Shown one piece after another: positions 7,523 to 14,793 of a stretch of DNA of 27,336 nucleotides (positions are counted from its first letter, which is position 1; each line of letters begins with the position of its first letter). The notes under the pieces are model-generated. The model was not told the DNA's origin. It saw only the letters and a program-made list of their open reading frames with translations, and did not search any database. The translations under genes and the position numbers were made by a program. Source of the DNA: Prevotella sp. (GTDB lineage: Bacteria > Bacteroidota > Bacteroidia > Bacteroidales > Bacteroidaceae); NCBI GenBank assembly GCA_016283605.1, contig JAEENF010000168.1:1-27336 (forward strand), given 5' to 3'.

Positions 7523-7941
7523 TCCAAATAAATGACTTCAATACCAGCTCTCTCCAACAGTTCGATACCATCGGTAAGACGATACTTCTCACCATAGACC
7601 ACTCGTTTTATGCCTGCCTGAATAATGAGTTTTGCGCACTCTATGCATGGCGAAGCGGTAATATAGATCGTGGCACCATCGGAATTATTATTGGAGCGTG
7701 CCAATTTCGTGATGGCATTGGCCTCAGCATGAAGGACGTAAGGCTTTGACACGTTGTTCTCGTCTTCGCAGACATTCTCGAATCCCGTGGGTGTACCATT
7801 GTAGCCGTCGCTGATAATCATCTTATCCTTCACGACCAAAGCGCCCACCTGACGGCGTACACAATACGAGTTTTCTGCCCATATTCGGGCCATACGCAGA
7901 TAGCGCATGTCCAACTTAGCTTGCTTTTCTTTTGATTCCAT
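7504..7941 (-). CDS. dCMP deaminase (ComEB-type cytidine/deoxycytidylate deaminase)
   Basis: Zinc-dependent deaminase expected to make dUMP from dCMP, feeding thymidylate synthesis. 145 aa. Zinc site: HAEANAI (His ligand, catalytic Glu) and SPCIECAKLII (two Cys ligands). The YNGTPTGFENVCEDE loop and YVLHAEANAITKLARSNNNSDGATIYITASPC run are characteristic of the dCMP deaminase subgroup. The start at 7941 (MESKEKQAKLDMRYL) overlaps the M3 peptidase end by 26 nt; ATG 7908 is an alternative but would remove the usual N-terminal helix. The C-terminal VNSEK is encoded by a heptamer repeat. Position beside a folate enzyme suggests a one-carbon/thymidylate theme, which is inference. Confidence 0.93.
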   Translation of the reverse strand: MESKEKQAKLDMRYLRMARIWAENSYCVRRQVGALVVKDKMIISDGYNGTPTGFENVCEDENNVSKPYVLHAEANAITKLARSNNNSDGATIYITASPCIECAKLIIQAGIKRVVYGEKYRLTDGIELLERAGIEVIYLEVNSEK

Positions 7942-10021
7942 TTCTCTTCAGTAATGCATCAATGGTAGGTTCACCACCCTTAAACTTCTTATATAGCGCC
8001 ATCGGATTCTCCGTACCACCCTTCGAAAGGATGTTGTCACGGAAGCTCTGAGCGGTATTCTGATCGAAGATACCATGTTTCTTGAATACGGCGAAGGCAT
8101 CGGCATCAAGCACCTCAGCCCACTTATAGCTGTAATATCCTGCGGCATAGCCTCCTGCCATAATATGAGAGAATTGCACCGTCATACAGGTATCAGGCAG
8201 TTGTTCCGTCACCATAGCCTTCTTCCAGGCTTTCTTTTCAAATGGGATGATGTCATCGGTAAATTCATCCTTCTTCGTGTAGTAGGCCATATCCAGCAGA
8301 CCAAACGACACCTGACGCAGACAGGCATAGGCCACATTGTAATTGCGGCTTTTGATAATACGGGCTATCAGCTCGTCAGGGATTGGTTCACCCGTCTGAT
8401 AGTGAAAGGCAAAAGTGCGAAGGAACTCCTTCTCAATGGCGAAGTTCTCCATAAACTGCGAAGGCAGTTCCACGAAGTCCCACCAGACATTTGTTCCAGA
8501 AAGGCTCTCGAAACGGGTATTGGCAAACATGCCATGCAGGGAGTGTCCGAACTCGTGGAGGAAAGTCTCCACCTCACCTAGTGTGAGCAGAGCAGGCTTT
8601 TCCTCTGTCGGCTTCGTCAGGTTCATCACCACGCTGACGTGCGGTCTCACATTTCTACAGTTATCTGGACTGAAAGGTTTCTTCAAGTCAAGACGCTCTT
8701 TCCACTGGCTCTGGTATTCGGTCATCCAAGCCCCACCTTGTTTTCCCTTACGAGGATGGAAGTCGGCATAGAAGACGGCCAGATACGATCCGTCCTTATC
8801 AAACACCTCATAGGCCTTCACATCGGGATGGTAGACAGGGATATCCTTATTCTCCTTGAAGGTAATGCCATACAAGCGATGAGCCAGACCAAAGACGCCG
8901 TCAATCACCTTCGAGAGTTCGAAATAAGGACGAAGCATCTCAGCATCCAGGTTATATTTCTGCAGTTGCAACTTATGAGAATAGAAGCCGATGTCCCAAG
9001 GCTGCAACTTAAAGTCTTTACCTTCCAACTTCTTGGCCAGTTTCTCTATAGCTGCCACTTCCTTGATAGCTGTCGGTTTATAGGCAACGATCAAGTCGTT
9101 AAGCAGTTTATAGACATTACGCACATTTCCGGCCATACGGTGTTTCAACACATAGTCAGCATAGGTCTTATGTCCCAACAGTTGTGCCAACTCACGACGC
9201 AGGTTAATAAGCCGTTTGCAAATCTCCAGATTATTCTCCTCATTATCGTGAATACACTCTGTATTCTTCGCCATATACATCTGTCGACGAAGTTCACGCT
9301 GGGTAGAATAGGTCATGAAAGGCGAATACGAGGGAAAATCGAGCGTAAACGCCCAACCGTCCTTCTCCTGTTCTTTGGCTGCAAGGGCAGCAGCCTCTCG
9401 GGCTGTGTCAGGCAGACCGTCAAGCTGAGCCTCATCCGTAATATGCAGGGTAAAGGCTTTGTTTTCCTTCAGCAGATTCTGCGAGAACTGCAGGCCAAGG
9501 ATCGAGGTCTCTTCCGTCAACTGGCGAAGACGCTCCTTACCTGCGGCGTCGAGCAAGGCGCCACTCCGCACAAAACCGTCATAACAGTTATCGAGCAACA
9601 TCTTCTCCTCTGGCGTCAGTTTACGGTGATGACGATGCACATATTTGATACGCTCAAACAACTTTTCATTGAGTCGGATATCATTCGCGTGTTTCGTTAA
9701 GATTGGACTCATCTTCTGCGCCAAAGCGTCCATTTCATCATTGGTCTCTGCAGACAACAAATTGAAGAACACAGTGCTGACACGTCCCAACAAGTCATAG
9801 TAACCTTCACCATCCTTCTCGTCATCCACACTGATGATGGTATTGTCGAAAGTTGGCTTTTCAGGGTTATTGATGATCTTTTCAATCTGTTCATCATCAC
9901 GACGTATTCCCTCCAAGAAGGCTTCCTCATAGTCCTCCATACGGATACGGTCAAAGGGAGCCGTGTCGTGCGGCGTATTGTATTTCTCTAAAAAAGGATT
10001 GAGTCTTTTCTTCTCACTCAT
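7916..10021 (-). CDS. dcp: M3 family peptidyl-dipeptidase (Dcp/oligopeptidase A-like)
   Basis: Zinc metallopeptidase that trims dipeptides from short peptides. 701 aa, near the ~680 of E. coli Dcp. The zinc motif is H489-EFGH with the following GMFANTRFESLSGTNVWWDFVELPSQFMENF, the extended M3 signature carrying the third (Glu) ligand. The N-terminal half is the helical lid. The start MSEKKRLNPFLEKYNTPH has no signal peptide, so it is probably cytoplasmic. First gene of the operon that continues to 5316; the -7 box TAACTTTG sits at 10047-10054. The 3' end overlaps the deaminase by 26 nt. The symbol dcp is by family; substrate preference is not proven by sequence. Confidence 0.93.
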   Translation of the reverse strand: MSEKKRLNPFLEKYNTPHDTAPFDRIRMEDYEEAFLEGIRRDDEQIEKIINNPEKPTFDNTIISVDDEKDGEGYYDLLGRVSTVFFNLLSAETNDEMDALAQKMSPILTKHANDIRLNEKLFERIKYVHRHHRKLTPEEKMLLDNCYDGFVRSGALLDAAGKERLRQLTEETSILGLQFSQNLLKENKAFTLHITDEAQLDGLPDTAREAAALAAKEQEKDGWAFTLDFPSYSPFMTYSTQRELRRQMYMAKNTECIHDNEENNLEICKRLINLRRELAQLLGHKTYADYVLKHRMAGNVRNVYKLLNDLIVAYKPTAIKEVAAIEKLAKKLEGKDFKLQPWDIGFYSHKLQLQKYNLDAEMLRPYFELSKVIDGVFGLAHRLYGITFKENKDIPVYHPDVKAYEVFDKDGSYLAVFYADFHPRKGKQGGAWMTEYQSQWKERLDLKKPFSPDNCRNVRPHVSVVMNLTKPTEEKPALLTLGEVETFLHEFGHSLHGMFANTRFESLSGTNVWWDFVELPSQFMENFAIEKEFLRTFAFHYQTGEPIPDELIARIIKSRNYNVAYACLRQVSFGLLDMAYYTKKDEFTDDIIPFEKKAWKKAMVTEQLPDTCMTVQFSHIMAGGYAAGYYSYKWAEVLDADAFAVFKKHGIFDQNTAQSFRDNILSKGGTENPMALYKKFKGGEPTIDALLKRNGIKRKAS

Positions 10022-10046
10022 AACATACTGTTCTCTTTTCGGCTGG

Positions 10047-10054
10047 CAAAGTTA
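10047..10054 (-). promoter_or_regulatory. -7 promoter element of M3 peptidase operon
   Basis: TAACTTTG on the minus strand, expected start near 10041 and leader about 20 nt. No good -33 TTTG at 19-21 nt upstream. Confidence 0.65.
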
Positions 10055-10094
10055 CAACAAAAAAATGATTTGATAAAGTATAAATGATTAAAAA

Positions 10095-10127
10095 AATGAA
10101 AAGCCGGTGAGATTACGCCTCTCAGGC
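10095..10127 (-). terminator. Terminator of the DUF4199-to-Crp operon
   Basis: On the minus strand GCC-TGAGA pairs with TCTCA-(CC bulge)-GGC, then TTTTCATTTTTTT. The left arm begins in the last codons of the Crp/Fnr gene, so the terminator overlaps its stop codon (10122-10124). Confidence 0.65.
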
Positions 10128-10796
10128 CATCAACAAATGCTCTAACGAAGGTATTTCGACACGTCCACGATGCAAGGTGAGCAGTCCTTCGTCTTGCATC
10201 TCATTGAGTGTCCGACTGATTTCCAAGCGACTTTCGTTGAGTTCTGCTGCCAATCTTGTCATCAGAATATAAAATGTTTTTGAGCCTGCAGGATAAATAC
10301 TATGCTGTACGAAAAAACGAACCACTCTCTCACGAAGCGACTGGGGACATTGGCGCCAAGGCTGTTTGTTCAATTTCTGAGCCTGGGTCGCAAAAATATT
10401 GAGAAGGTTTAAACGAAAGACCAGGAAATCCTCCGACAGACGTACGACTTCTTCCTTGTCAATCGTAATAAAACTAGCCTCCGTCAGTGCCACAAAAGTA
10501 TGGGTATAACGTTGACTATAACCGAATATGGCCTCAGGCTGAAGCATGTAGGGAGCCTGCATCTGTTCCACCACCCGATAGCCATGATCATCAGAGAAAC
10601 TATCTACACGGACAGTTCCTGCAATGAGGAAGAAAAGATGAGTACAGGCTTCACCATCCTTAACAATAGTTTTCTCCGATTCCACCTTCGAGAAACCAAA
10701 GCGTGTATGTCCTGCCACCAGTTCCAGGTCGTCTCTGCTCATACCCTGAAACAAAGGGAACTGAAGCAGCTTGTCATAGATTTGCAGGGCTGCCAT
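10122..10796 (-). CDS. Crp/Fnr family transcription regulator
   Basis: A 224-aa regulator with an N-terminal cyclic-nucleotide-binding-like beta-roll (about residues 15-125: FPLFQGMSRDDLELVAG, IVKDGEACTHLFFLIAGTVRV) and a C-terminal winged helix (about 150-220: LRERVVRFFVQHS, FYILMTRLAAELNESRLEISRTLNEMQDEGLL). The beta-roll lacks the RxxxE cAMP cassette of E. coli CRP, and no FNR-type N-terminal cysteine cluster is present, so the ligand is unknown. Last gene of a six-gene operon, 9 nt after apbE; it may regulate genes elsewhere or its own operon. Its 3' end forms the left arm of the terminator. Confidence 0.9.
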   Translation of the reverse strand: MAALQIYDKLLQFPLFQGMSRDDLELVAGHTRFGFSKVESEKTIVKDGEACTHLFFLIAGTVRVDSFSDDHGYRVVEQMQAPYMLQPEAIFGYSQRYTHTFVALTEASFITIDKEEVVRLSEDFLVFRLNLLNIFATQAQKLNKQPWRQCPQSLRERVVRFFVQHSIYPAGSKTFYILMTRLAAELNESRLEISRTLNEMQDEGLLTLHRGRVEIPSLEHLLMA

Positions 10797-10805
10797 CGTC
10801 AGTTT

Positions 10806-11822
10806 CTATTCAGCAATTTTATCTTTCATAGAAGGTGAGAACCAAACTGCGTTCTGTCCACGTTCGTCACTATAGATGAAATAGGCCATGAGTTCCGGAT
10901 GACGTTCCAAGACCTTTTTAGCACGTTCCAAACCCATCACCATAAAAGAGGTTGCATAAGCATCTGCTGTCGCACAGTCATCGGCCAACACTGTTGCTGA
11001 GAGGATACTATGCTGAACAGGGTAACCAGTCTTGGGATCTATGGTGTGGGCAAATTTCCTGCCTCCTTCATAGTAGAAATTACGATAGTTACCACTGGTG
11101 GCCATCGCTTTGTCGGTCACATTCAGAACGGTCTGCATCTCCTGACTCACCGATAAAGAATCGTCCACAGGCTTCGTGACCCCTATTCTCCAAGGCAGGC
11201 GGTTGTCATTCACGCCGCTCGTCACAATCTCACCACCAATCTCAACCATAAAGTTCTTAACCCCCCGATGACGCAGGAAGTCGGCGGCCACCTGTGTGCC
11301 GAAGCCTTTTGCTATAGCAGAACAATCGAGCATGATCCTTGGGTCGTCCTTGACCACCTTTCCATCACGTAACTTTACCTTCTTATAGCCAACCATCTGT
11401 AACAGGCTGTCCACCTGATGCCGATCCGGTCGTTTACCGTTCTTAAAGCCAAAGCCCCAGGCATTCACAATTGGAGCCACAGTAATATCAAAAGCTCCCT
11501 CAGTATCCTCAGAAATAGACATCGCTTTCTGGAATACCGCCAGAAACATGTCGTTGAGTTTCACGTCCTGATTTTGGTTGACCGCAGTAATAATACTTTG
11601 GGGATTAAAAGGCGACAGCGAAACATCCACTTTCTCCAGTTCTGCCTTGATGCCTGCGCTCAGATCCGAATCGCATTGATATGCAATATGATAGGTGGTT
11701 CCAAAGATAATACCCTCGCTTCTCTTAAAGGGTATTGTATGCTGTTGCCGGATAATCAGCACCGTCCCAACGATCAAAAGGATTAAGAATGGCAACTGCC
11801 ATATCAGCTTTTTCTTGTTCAT
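10806..11822 (-). CDS. apbE: FAD:protein FMN transferase (ApbE)
   Basis: Mg-dependent enzyme that splits FAD and attaches FMN covalently to a Thr/Ser of partner proteins such as NqrB/NqrC or RnfG, on the outer face of the inner membrane. 338 aa. N-terminal hydrophobic anchor at residues about 8-25 without a lipobox cysteine, so it appears membrane-tethered by helix rather than by lipid. Motifs: EGAFDITVAPIVNAWGFG, DCSAIAKGFGTQVAADFL, FMVEIGGEIVTSG, HTIDPKTGYPVQHS and DDCATADAYATSFMVMG (metal site). ATG 11822 overlaps the preceding TGA (ATGA). No obvious flavinylation partner is encoded in the window; the target is presumably elsewhere. Confidence 0.95.
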   Translation of the reverse strand: MNKKKLIWQLPFLILLIVGTVLIIRQQHTIPFKRSEGIIFGTTYHIAYQCDSDLSAGIKAELEKVDVSLSPFNPQSIITAVNQNQDVKLNDMFLAVFQKAMSISEDTEGAFDITVAPIVNAWGFGFKNGKRPDRHQVDSLLQMVGYKKVKLRDGKVVKDDPRIMLDCSAIAKGFGTQVAADFLRHRGVKNFMVEIGGEIVTSGVNDNRLPWRIGVTKPVDDSLSVSQEMQTVLNVTDKAMATSGNYRNFYYEGGRKFAHTIDPKTGYPVQHSILSATVLADDCATADAYATSFMVMGLERAKKVLERHPELMAYFIYSDERGQNAVWFSPSMKDKIAE

Positions 11823-12511
11823 ATATCAACAATCACATTGAACGTTCCACCAAGTCGAGTGTCGCCATAGATGCCAAATCCAGGCACATACCAGGTTTTG
11901 CCGATGATGCCATCATTATGGGCAATACGACGTTTGTATCTGACGCTCCATCCCAGATGCAAAGGTCCGAAGATCTTCGCATCTACACCCAGAACAGCCT
12001 CTATCCAGTGATAATTACAAGCTACATCCGCAGCGCCAAATCCGGTATTCCACTGCCATACAGGATCTGGGAAGGCCTCACGCTCCAAGTCGACGTTATA
12101 AGAGGTGAAGCAATAACGAAGTCCACCATACAGACGGTTGGGACCGTGCTTTTTCTTCAACAGGTTTTTGTCGATACCGATACGGAAATATGGGGCCTTA
12201 GTACGATAGCTAAGTCTCGTTACCTCGTCACATTCGTGGTTGGCCTTGCCATAGCCGACTTCTACAATAGGGAACCATTCATCATGGATATTCAGGCGGA
12301 AAGCGCCTTCGTACTCTCCGTGGTCCGAGAGTTCCATCATCGCCAAGCCCACCAGATCGAAGGATACGGCAAATCCTCGGAACGTCGGAATCGAGTCTTT
12401 CTGCAAGGAGAAAAACTTAAACTGAGCCGATGCGCCTGTCGTCACAATCAGCAACAGCAGACTAATTGCGAGTCTTCGGATACAGGTAGAAATGAACGGT
12501 TTTCTTATCAT
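11819..12511 (-). CDS. DUF6048-like outer-membrane beta-barrel protein
   Basis: 230 aa, secreted: Sec signal at residues about 1-30 (CIRRLAISLLLLIVTTGASAQ). The rest alternates polar and hydrophobic residues with aromatic-girdled strands (FRGFAVSFDLVGLAMM, WFPIVEVGYGKAN, RLYGGLRYCFTSYNV, YHWIEAVLGVDAKIF, LHLGWSVRYKRRI) and ends in a strand (GGTFNVIVDI), as expected for a small porin-like barrel. It resembles the DUF6048 proteins of Bacteroides from memory. I chose ATG 12511, which gives a clean signal peptide but makes the gene overlap the upstream lipoprotein gene by 50 nt; the frame also offers ATG 12553. The stop overlaps apbE (ATGA). Function unknown. Confidence 0.75.
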   Translation of the reverse strand: MIRKPFISTCIRRLAISLLLLIVTTGASAQFKFFSLQKDSIPTFRGFAVSFDLVGLAMMELSDHGEYEGAFRLNIHDEWFPIVEVGYGKANHECDEVTRLSYRTKAPYFRIGIDKNLLKKKHGPNRLYGGLRYCFTSYNVDLEREAFPDPVWQWNTGFGAADVACNYHWIEAVLGVDAKIFGPLHLGWSVRYKRRIAHNDGIIGKTWYVPGFGIYGDTRLGGTFNVIVDI

Positions 12512-12959
12512 AATCAACAAGGGAATTCTTGAGGACAAGCGAGTCGATGGCATGTTGCGTATAGCGCACGTCTGTTATGTCATGAAAGAAGTTTGCACTG
12601 CAGTCTACAGATTCAAAATGGGGAATATCATTCTTCTTAATCCATACGGTATCGGTTTCCCTAAAAGAGTCATTGGTAAAAATGAATCTCAGTATATCCT
12701 CAGGATGTTGATAACTGATGGGTATCGAGAACTCGCTGATATTTGTTCCTTTATTATACAGCGTAGGGTCTATGAGCGATGTATCTTTACCGTTTTGTCG
12801 TGCAGAGACAATTGTCAGTGTATCAATAAGTTTCAGTTCTGTTCCGTCGCTGTTGCGTATCTGATACTTTGTTTGCACAATAGCATCTACAGGACAGTCG
12901 ATGGACGAACAAGCCGCTATCATCGCGACCACAAACAGATATGTGAAACGTTTCATCAT
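12462..12959 (-). CDS. DUF6452-like lipoprotein, function unknown
   Basis: 165 aa with signal sequence KRFTYLFVVAMIAACSSIDCP; the lipobox cysteine is Cys17 (MIAAC). A second Cys just after it (CSSIDCP) and another in the middle (VDCSAN) could form a disulfide. The mature part is a beta-rich ~145-residue domain. It resembles the DUF6452 family that precedes DUF6048 genes in Bacteroides; I recall this pairing and have not searched. The ATG overlaps the GT2 stop (ATGA at 12956-12959), and the 3' end overlaps the DUF6048-like gene by 50 nt. The close coupling suggests that lipoprotein and barrel form one outer-membrane complex. Confidence 0.72.
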   Translation of the reverse strand: MMKRFTYLFVVAMIAACSSIDCPVDAIVQTKYQIRNSDGTELKLIDTLTIVSARQNGKDTSLIDPTLYNKGTNISEFSIPISYQHPEDILRFIFTNDSFRETDTVWIKKNDIPHFESVDCSANFFHDITDVRYTQHAIDSLVLKNSLVDYDKKTVHFYLYPKTRN

Positions 12960-13912
12960 ATTGTTTCTTCTATCTGATAGTCGTTACGATTGGTAGAAGA
13001 ACGACTGATTAAATCGCCTACGAAACCCGTCAGGAACAACTGCGTTCCGATAATCATCATCGTGAGTGCGATATAGAAGTACGGAGAGTCTGTTACCAGA
13101 CGCTGAGGAATATGGTTATACAGGCACCACAGTTTGTCAGCACCAATACAGAAGGCTGCCACAAAACCCACGAAAAACATCAGAGTGCCCAGGAAGCCGA
13201 ACACGTGCATCGGTTTCTTGCCAAAGGTGCTCAGGAACCAGAGTGTCAACAGGTCAAGATAACCATTCACAAAACGATTCAGTCCCATGAACTTTGACGA
13301 ACCATATTTACGAGCCTGATGTTGGACCACCTTCTCTCCTATCTTATTAAATCCGGCATTCTTGGCCAGATAGGGAATATAACGGTGCATCTCGCCGTAC
13401 ACCTCGATGTTCTTCACTACTGCTTTACGATAGGCCTTGAGTCCGCAGTTAAAGTCGTGCAGATTCTTGATACCACTCACCTTACGGGCAGTGGCATTGA
13501 AGAGTTTCGTGGGGATTGTCTTTGAAATAGGGTCGTAGCGTTTCTGCTTATAGCCACTCACCAGGTCGTAGCCATCTTGCTTGATCATCCGATACAACTC
13601 CGGAATCTCGTCAGGCGAGTCCTGCAGGTCGGCGTCCATCGTAATGACCACATCGCCTTGGGCTCGTTCGAAGCCACAATAGAGCGCCGGACTCTTACCA
13701 TAGTTACGACGGAACTTGATACCTTTCACCTGATCAGGATGCTTGGCATTCAATTCACTGATAATTTCCCACGATCGGTCAGTTGAGCCGTCGTTGATAA
13801 AAATCACCTCATAACTGAAGTTATTCTCCTTCATCACCCGCTCTATCCAAGCATAGAGTTCTGGTATCGACTCATCCTCATTATACAGAGGGATAACAAC
13901 TGATATATCCAT
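12956..13912 (-). CDS. Family 2 glycosyltransferase with two C-terminal membrane helices (DPM1/GtrB-like)
   Basis: 318 aa. GT-A domain at residues 1-230: VVIPLYNEDESIPELYAW, FINDGSTDRSW, and DADLQD carrying the metal-binding DxD. Two helices follow (about 230-255, 270-295: VFGFLGTLMFFVGFVAAFCIG and FYIALTMMIIGTQLFLTGFVG). This is the layout of polyprenyl-phosphate glycosyltransferases (DPM synthase, GtrB, ArnC) that load a sugar on a lipid carrier at the inner membrane. The sugar is not predictable. Second in the operon, 2 nt after the DUF4199 stop; the DUF4199-GT2 pairing is widespread in Bacteroidetes. Confidence 0.92.
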   Translation of the reverse strand: MDISVVIPLYNEDESIPELYAWIERVMKENNFSYEVIFINDGSTDRSWEIISELNAKHPDQVKGIKFRRNYGKSPALYCGFERAQGDVVITMDADLQDSPDEIPELYRMIKQDGYDLVSGYKQKRYDPISKTIPTKLFNATARKVSGIKNLHDFNCGLKAYRKAVVKNIEVYGEMHRYIPYLAKNAGFNKIGEKVVQHQARKYGSSKFMGLNRFVNGYLDLLTLWFLSTFGKKPMHVFGFLGTLMFFVGFVAAFCIGADKLWCLYNHIPQRLVTDSPYFYIALTMMIIGTQLFLTGFVGDLISRSSTNRNDYQIEETI

Positions 13913-13914
13913 TT

Positions 13915-14460
13915 CTATTCACTTTTCACTTTTACACTACGCTGTTTCACCAGACTGATGGGTACACCAAGAACGAAACCCAATACAATATTGATGGTCA
14001 ACATGTTCAAGGCATAATCTATCGGACGGATGCTGGCCATCTCCTGGAGACTCTCATCAGCCATTTGAGTCATGCCATACTGCTTCAGTACCTGCTGAGC
14101 TTCTTCCGAAGTAATCATCTTAGAGAAATGGCTCAACAGAAAGCCATTATCGATATAGGCAAAGTACAGATATTGCACGATAGCAAAAAGAATACCGCCA
14201 TAGAAAAACACAAAGACGGTATAGGCATACCCCCGTCGGAAGGAGATCAGACCCTCACGGCCATAATCACGGAACTTCCCCAGACGCTCGCCCACGAAGA
14301 AAGGCGTGTAGAGCATCAGCATGACGGCTGCCAACCCTAACATCTGGTTGGACACACCTATTATATATAAAATGAAAGTGACCACCCACAACAGGGCGAG
14401 CAGAGCTCCGTCCTGACGGGCAAACGCTTTCAATTGTACATATTCTGCAGGCGTCATCAT
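13915..14460 (-). CDS. DUF4199 inner-membrane protein
   Basis: 181 aa with four hydrophobic helices (about residues 18-38, 40-58, 80-105, 145-170) and the DUF4199 pattern of a short soluble insert between helices 3 and 4 (ITSEEAQQVLKQYGMTQMADES). Function unknown. First gene of a six-gene operon whose next gene is the GT2 enzyme, so a role as its membrane partner is a reasonable guess. Two tandem ATGs (14460 and 14457). The C-terminal VKVKSE and the TAG stop are encoded by heptamer repeats. The promoter lies in the inverted repeat at 14480-14549. Confidence 0.85.
   Translation of the reverse strand: MMTPAEYVQLKAFARQDGALLALLWVVTFILYIIGVSNQMLGLAAVMLMLYTPFFVGERLGKFRDYGREGLISFRRGYAYTVFVFFYGGILFAIVQYLYFAYIDNGFLLSHFSKMITSEEAQQVLKQYGMTQMADESLQEMASIRPIDYALNMLTINIVLGFVLGVPISLVKQRSVKVKSE
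13917..13930 (-). repeat. Two in-phase heptamer repeats at DUF4199 3' end
   Basis: AGTGAAA and AGTGAAT on the minus strand, preceded by a degenerate unit. They encode KVKSE and the TAG stop of the DUF4199 gene. Confidence 0.55.
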
Positions 14461-14485
14461 TCAATCATTCTACATTATTCGGGTG

Positions 14486-14493
14486 CAAAGGTA
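14486..14493 (-). promoter_or_regulatory. -7 promoter element of DUF4199 operon
   Basis: TACCTTTG on the minus strand inside the left arm of the inverted repeat. Expected start near 14480, leader about 20 nt to ATG 14460. No TTTG -33 box at the standard spacing on this strand. Confidence 0.7.
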
Positions 14494-14511
14494 CAACTTT
14501 TTTCTTAAAAA

Positions 14512-14543
14512 TTTGTCCGAATGAAAAAAAAGTTGTACCTTTG
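14512..14543 (+). promoter_or_regulatory. Full promoter of SRP RNA-tRNA-Thr unit
   Basis: TTTG at 14512-14515, exactly 20 nt, then TACCTTTG at 14536-14543: a full match to the Bacteroidetes TTTG/N19-21/TAnnTTTG promoter. Expected start near 14550. Confidence 0.8.
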
Positions 14544-14577
14544 CACCCGCTTTTCAAGCAAATCGTTCTTTAAACAT

Positions 14578-14673
14578 GGGCAAGTCCTGTACGGCCAGCT
14601 CCCTTTGAATCCCCCAGGATGGGAACATAGCAAGGGTATTAGGTTGTAGCGGCGCGATACAGATCGCTTGTCC
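14578..14673 (+). ncRNA. ffs: Bacterial SRP RNA (4.5S/ffs-type)
   Basis: Recognised from the domain IV hairpin bound by Ffh: CAGG (14615-14618), an AU/AU pair of positions, a GGAA tetraloop (14622-14625) closed by G-C, then AGCAA (14629-14633), which gives the conserved CAGG/AGCA internal loop. The ends close: GGGCAAG (14578-14584) pairs with CTTGTCC (14667-14673, one G-U), and CTGTA pairs with TACAG just inside. Length about 96 nt suits the small SRP RNA. The ends are my estimate from the closing helix. It has its own perfect promoter and is followed only 4 nt later by tRNA-Thr, so a joint primary transcript is likely. Role: co-translational membrane targeting. Confidence 0.85.
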
Positions 14674-14677
14674 ACCC

Positions 14678-14751
14678 GCCTCTTTAGCTCAGTTGGCCAG
14701 AGCACGTGATTTGTAATCTCGGGGTCGTTGGTTCGAATCCGACAAGAGGCT
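14678..14751 (+). tRNA. tRNA-Thr (anticodon TGT)
   Basis: Cloverleaf read by hand: acceptor GCCTCTT/AAGAGGC (perfect, 7 bp), D-arm GCTC/GAGC, anticodon loop TTTGTAA with TGT at 14712-14714, variable loop GGGTC, T-arm GTTGG/CCGAC with loop TTCGAAT, discriminator T14751. The anticodon stem CGTGA/TCTCG has a U-U mismatch in the middle pair. CCA is not encoded. Decodes ACA and, by wobble, other ACN codons. Confidence 0.95.
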
Positions 14752-14760
14752 CAGAAAACA

Positions 14761-14793
14761 ATCAGGGGAGCAATTGCTCCCCTGATCTTTTTT
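14761..14793. terminator. Strong bidirectional terminator between tRNA-Thr and the hydrolase gene
   Basis: A perfect 26-nt palindrome (14761-14786; arm ATCAGGGGAGCAA) is followed by CTTTTTT on the plus strand, ending the SRP RNA-tRNA transcript. On the minus strand the same hairpin begins 5 nt past the hydrolase stop and is followed by GTTTTC, so it can also end the OMP-GH8-hydrolase operon. Confidence 0.9.

Larger units (their letters stand above)
14480..14549. repeat. Perfect 24-bp inverted repeat enclosing divergent promoters
   Basis: The left arm 14480-14503 is the exact reverse complement of the right arm 14526-14549, with a 22-bp spacer. Each arm carries CGGGTGCAAAGGTA, that is, the -7 box TACCTTTG followed by GCACCCG. 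The left arm serves the DUF4199 operon and the right arm the SRP RNA-tRNA unit. Confidence 0.9.

Noticed and set aside
8639..9700. 353-aa plus-strand frame inside the M3 peptidase gene
   Set aside because: Antisense shadow; the minus frame has the HEFGH zinc motif and full family length.
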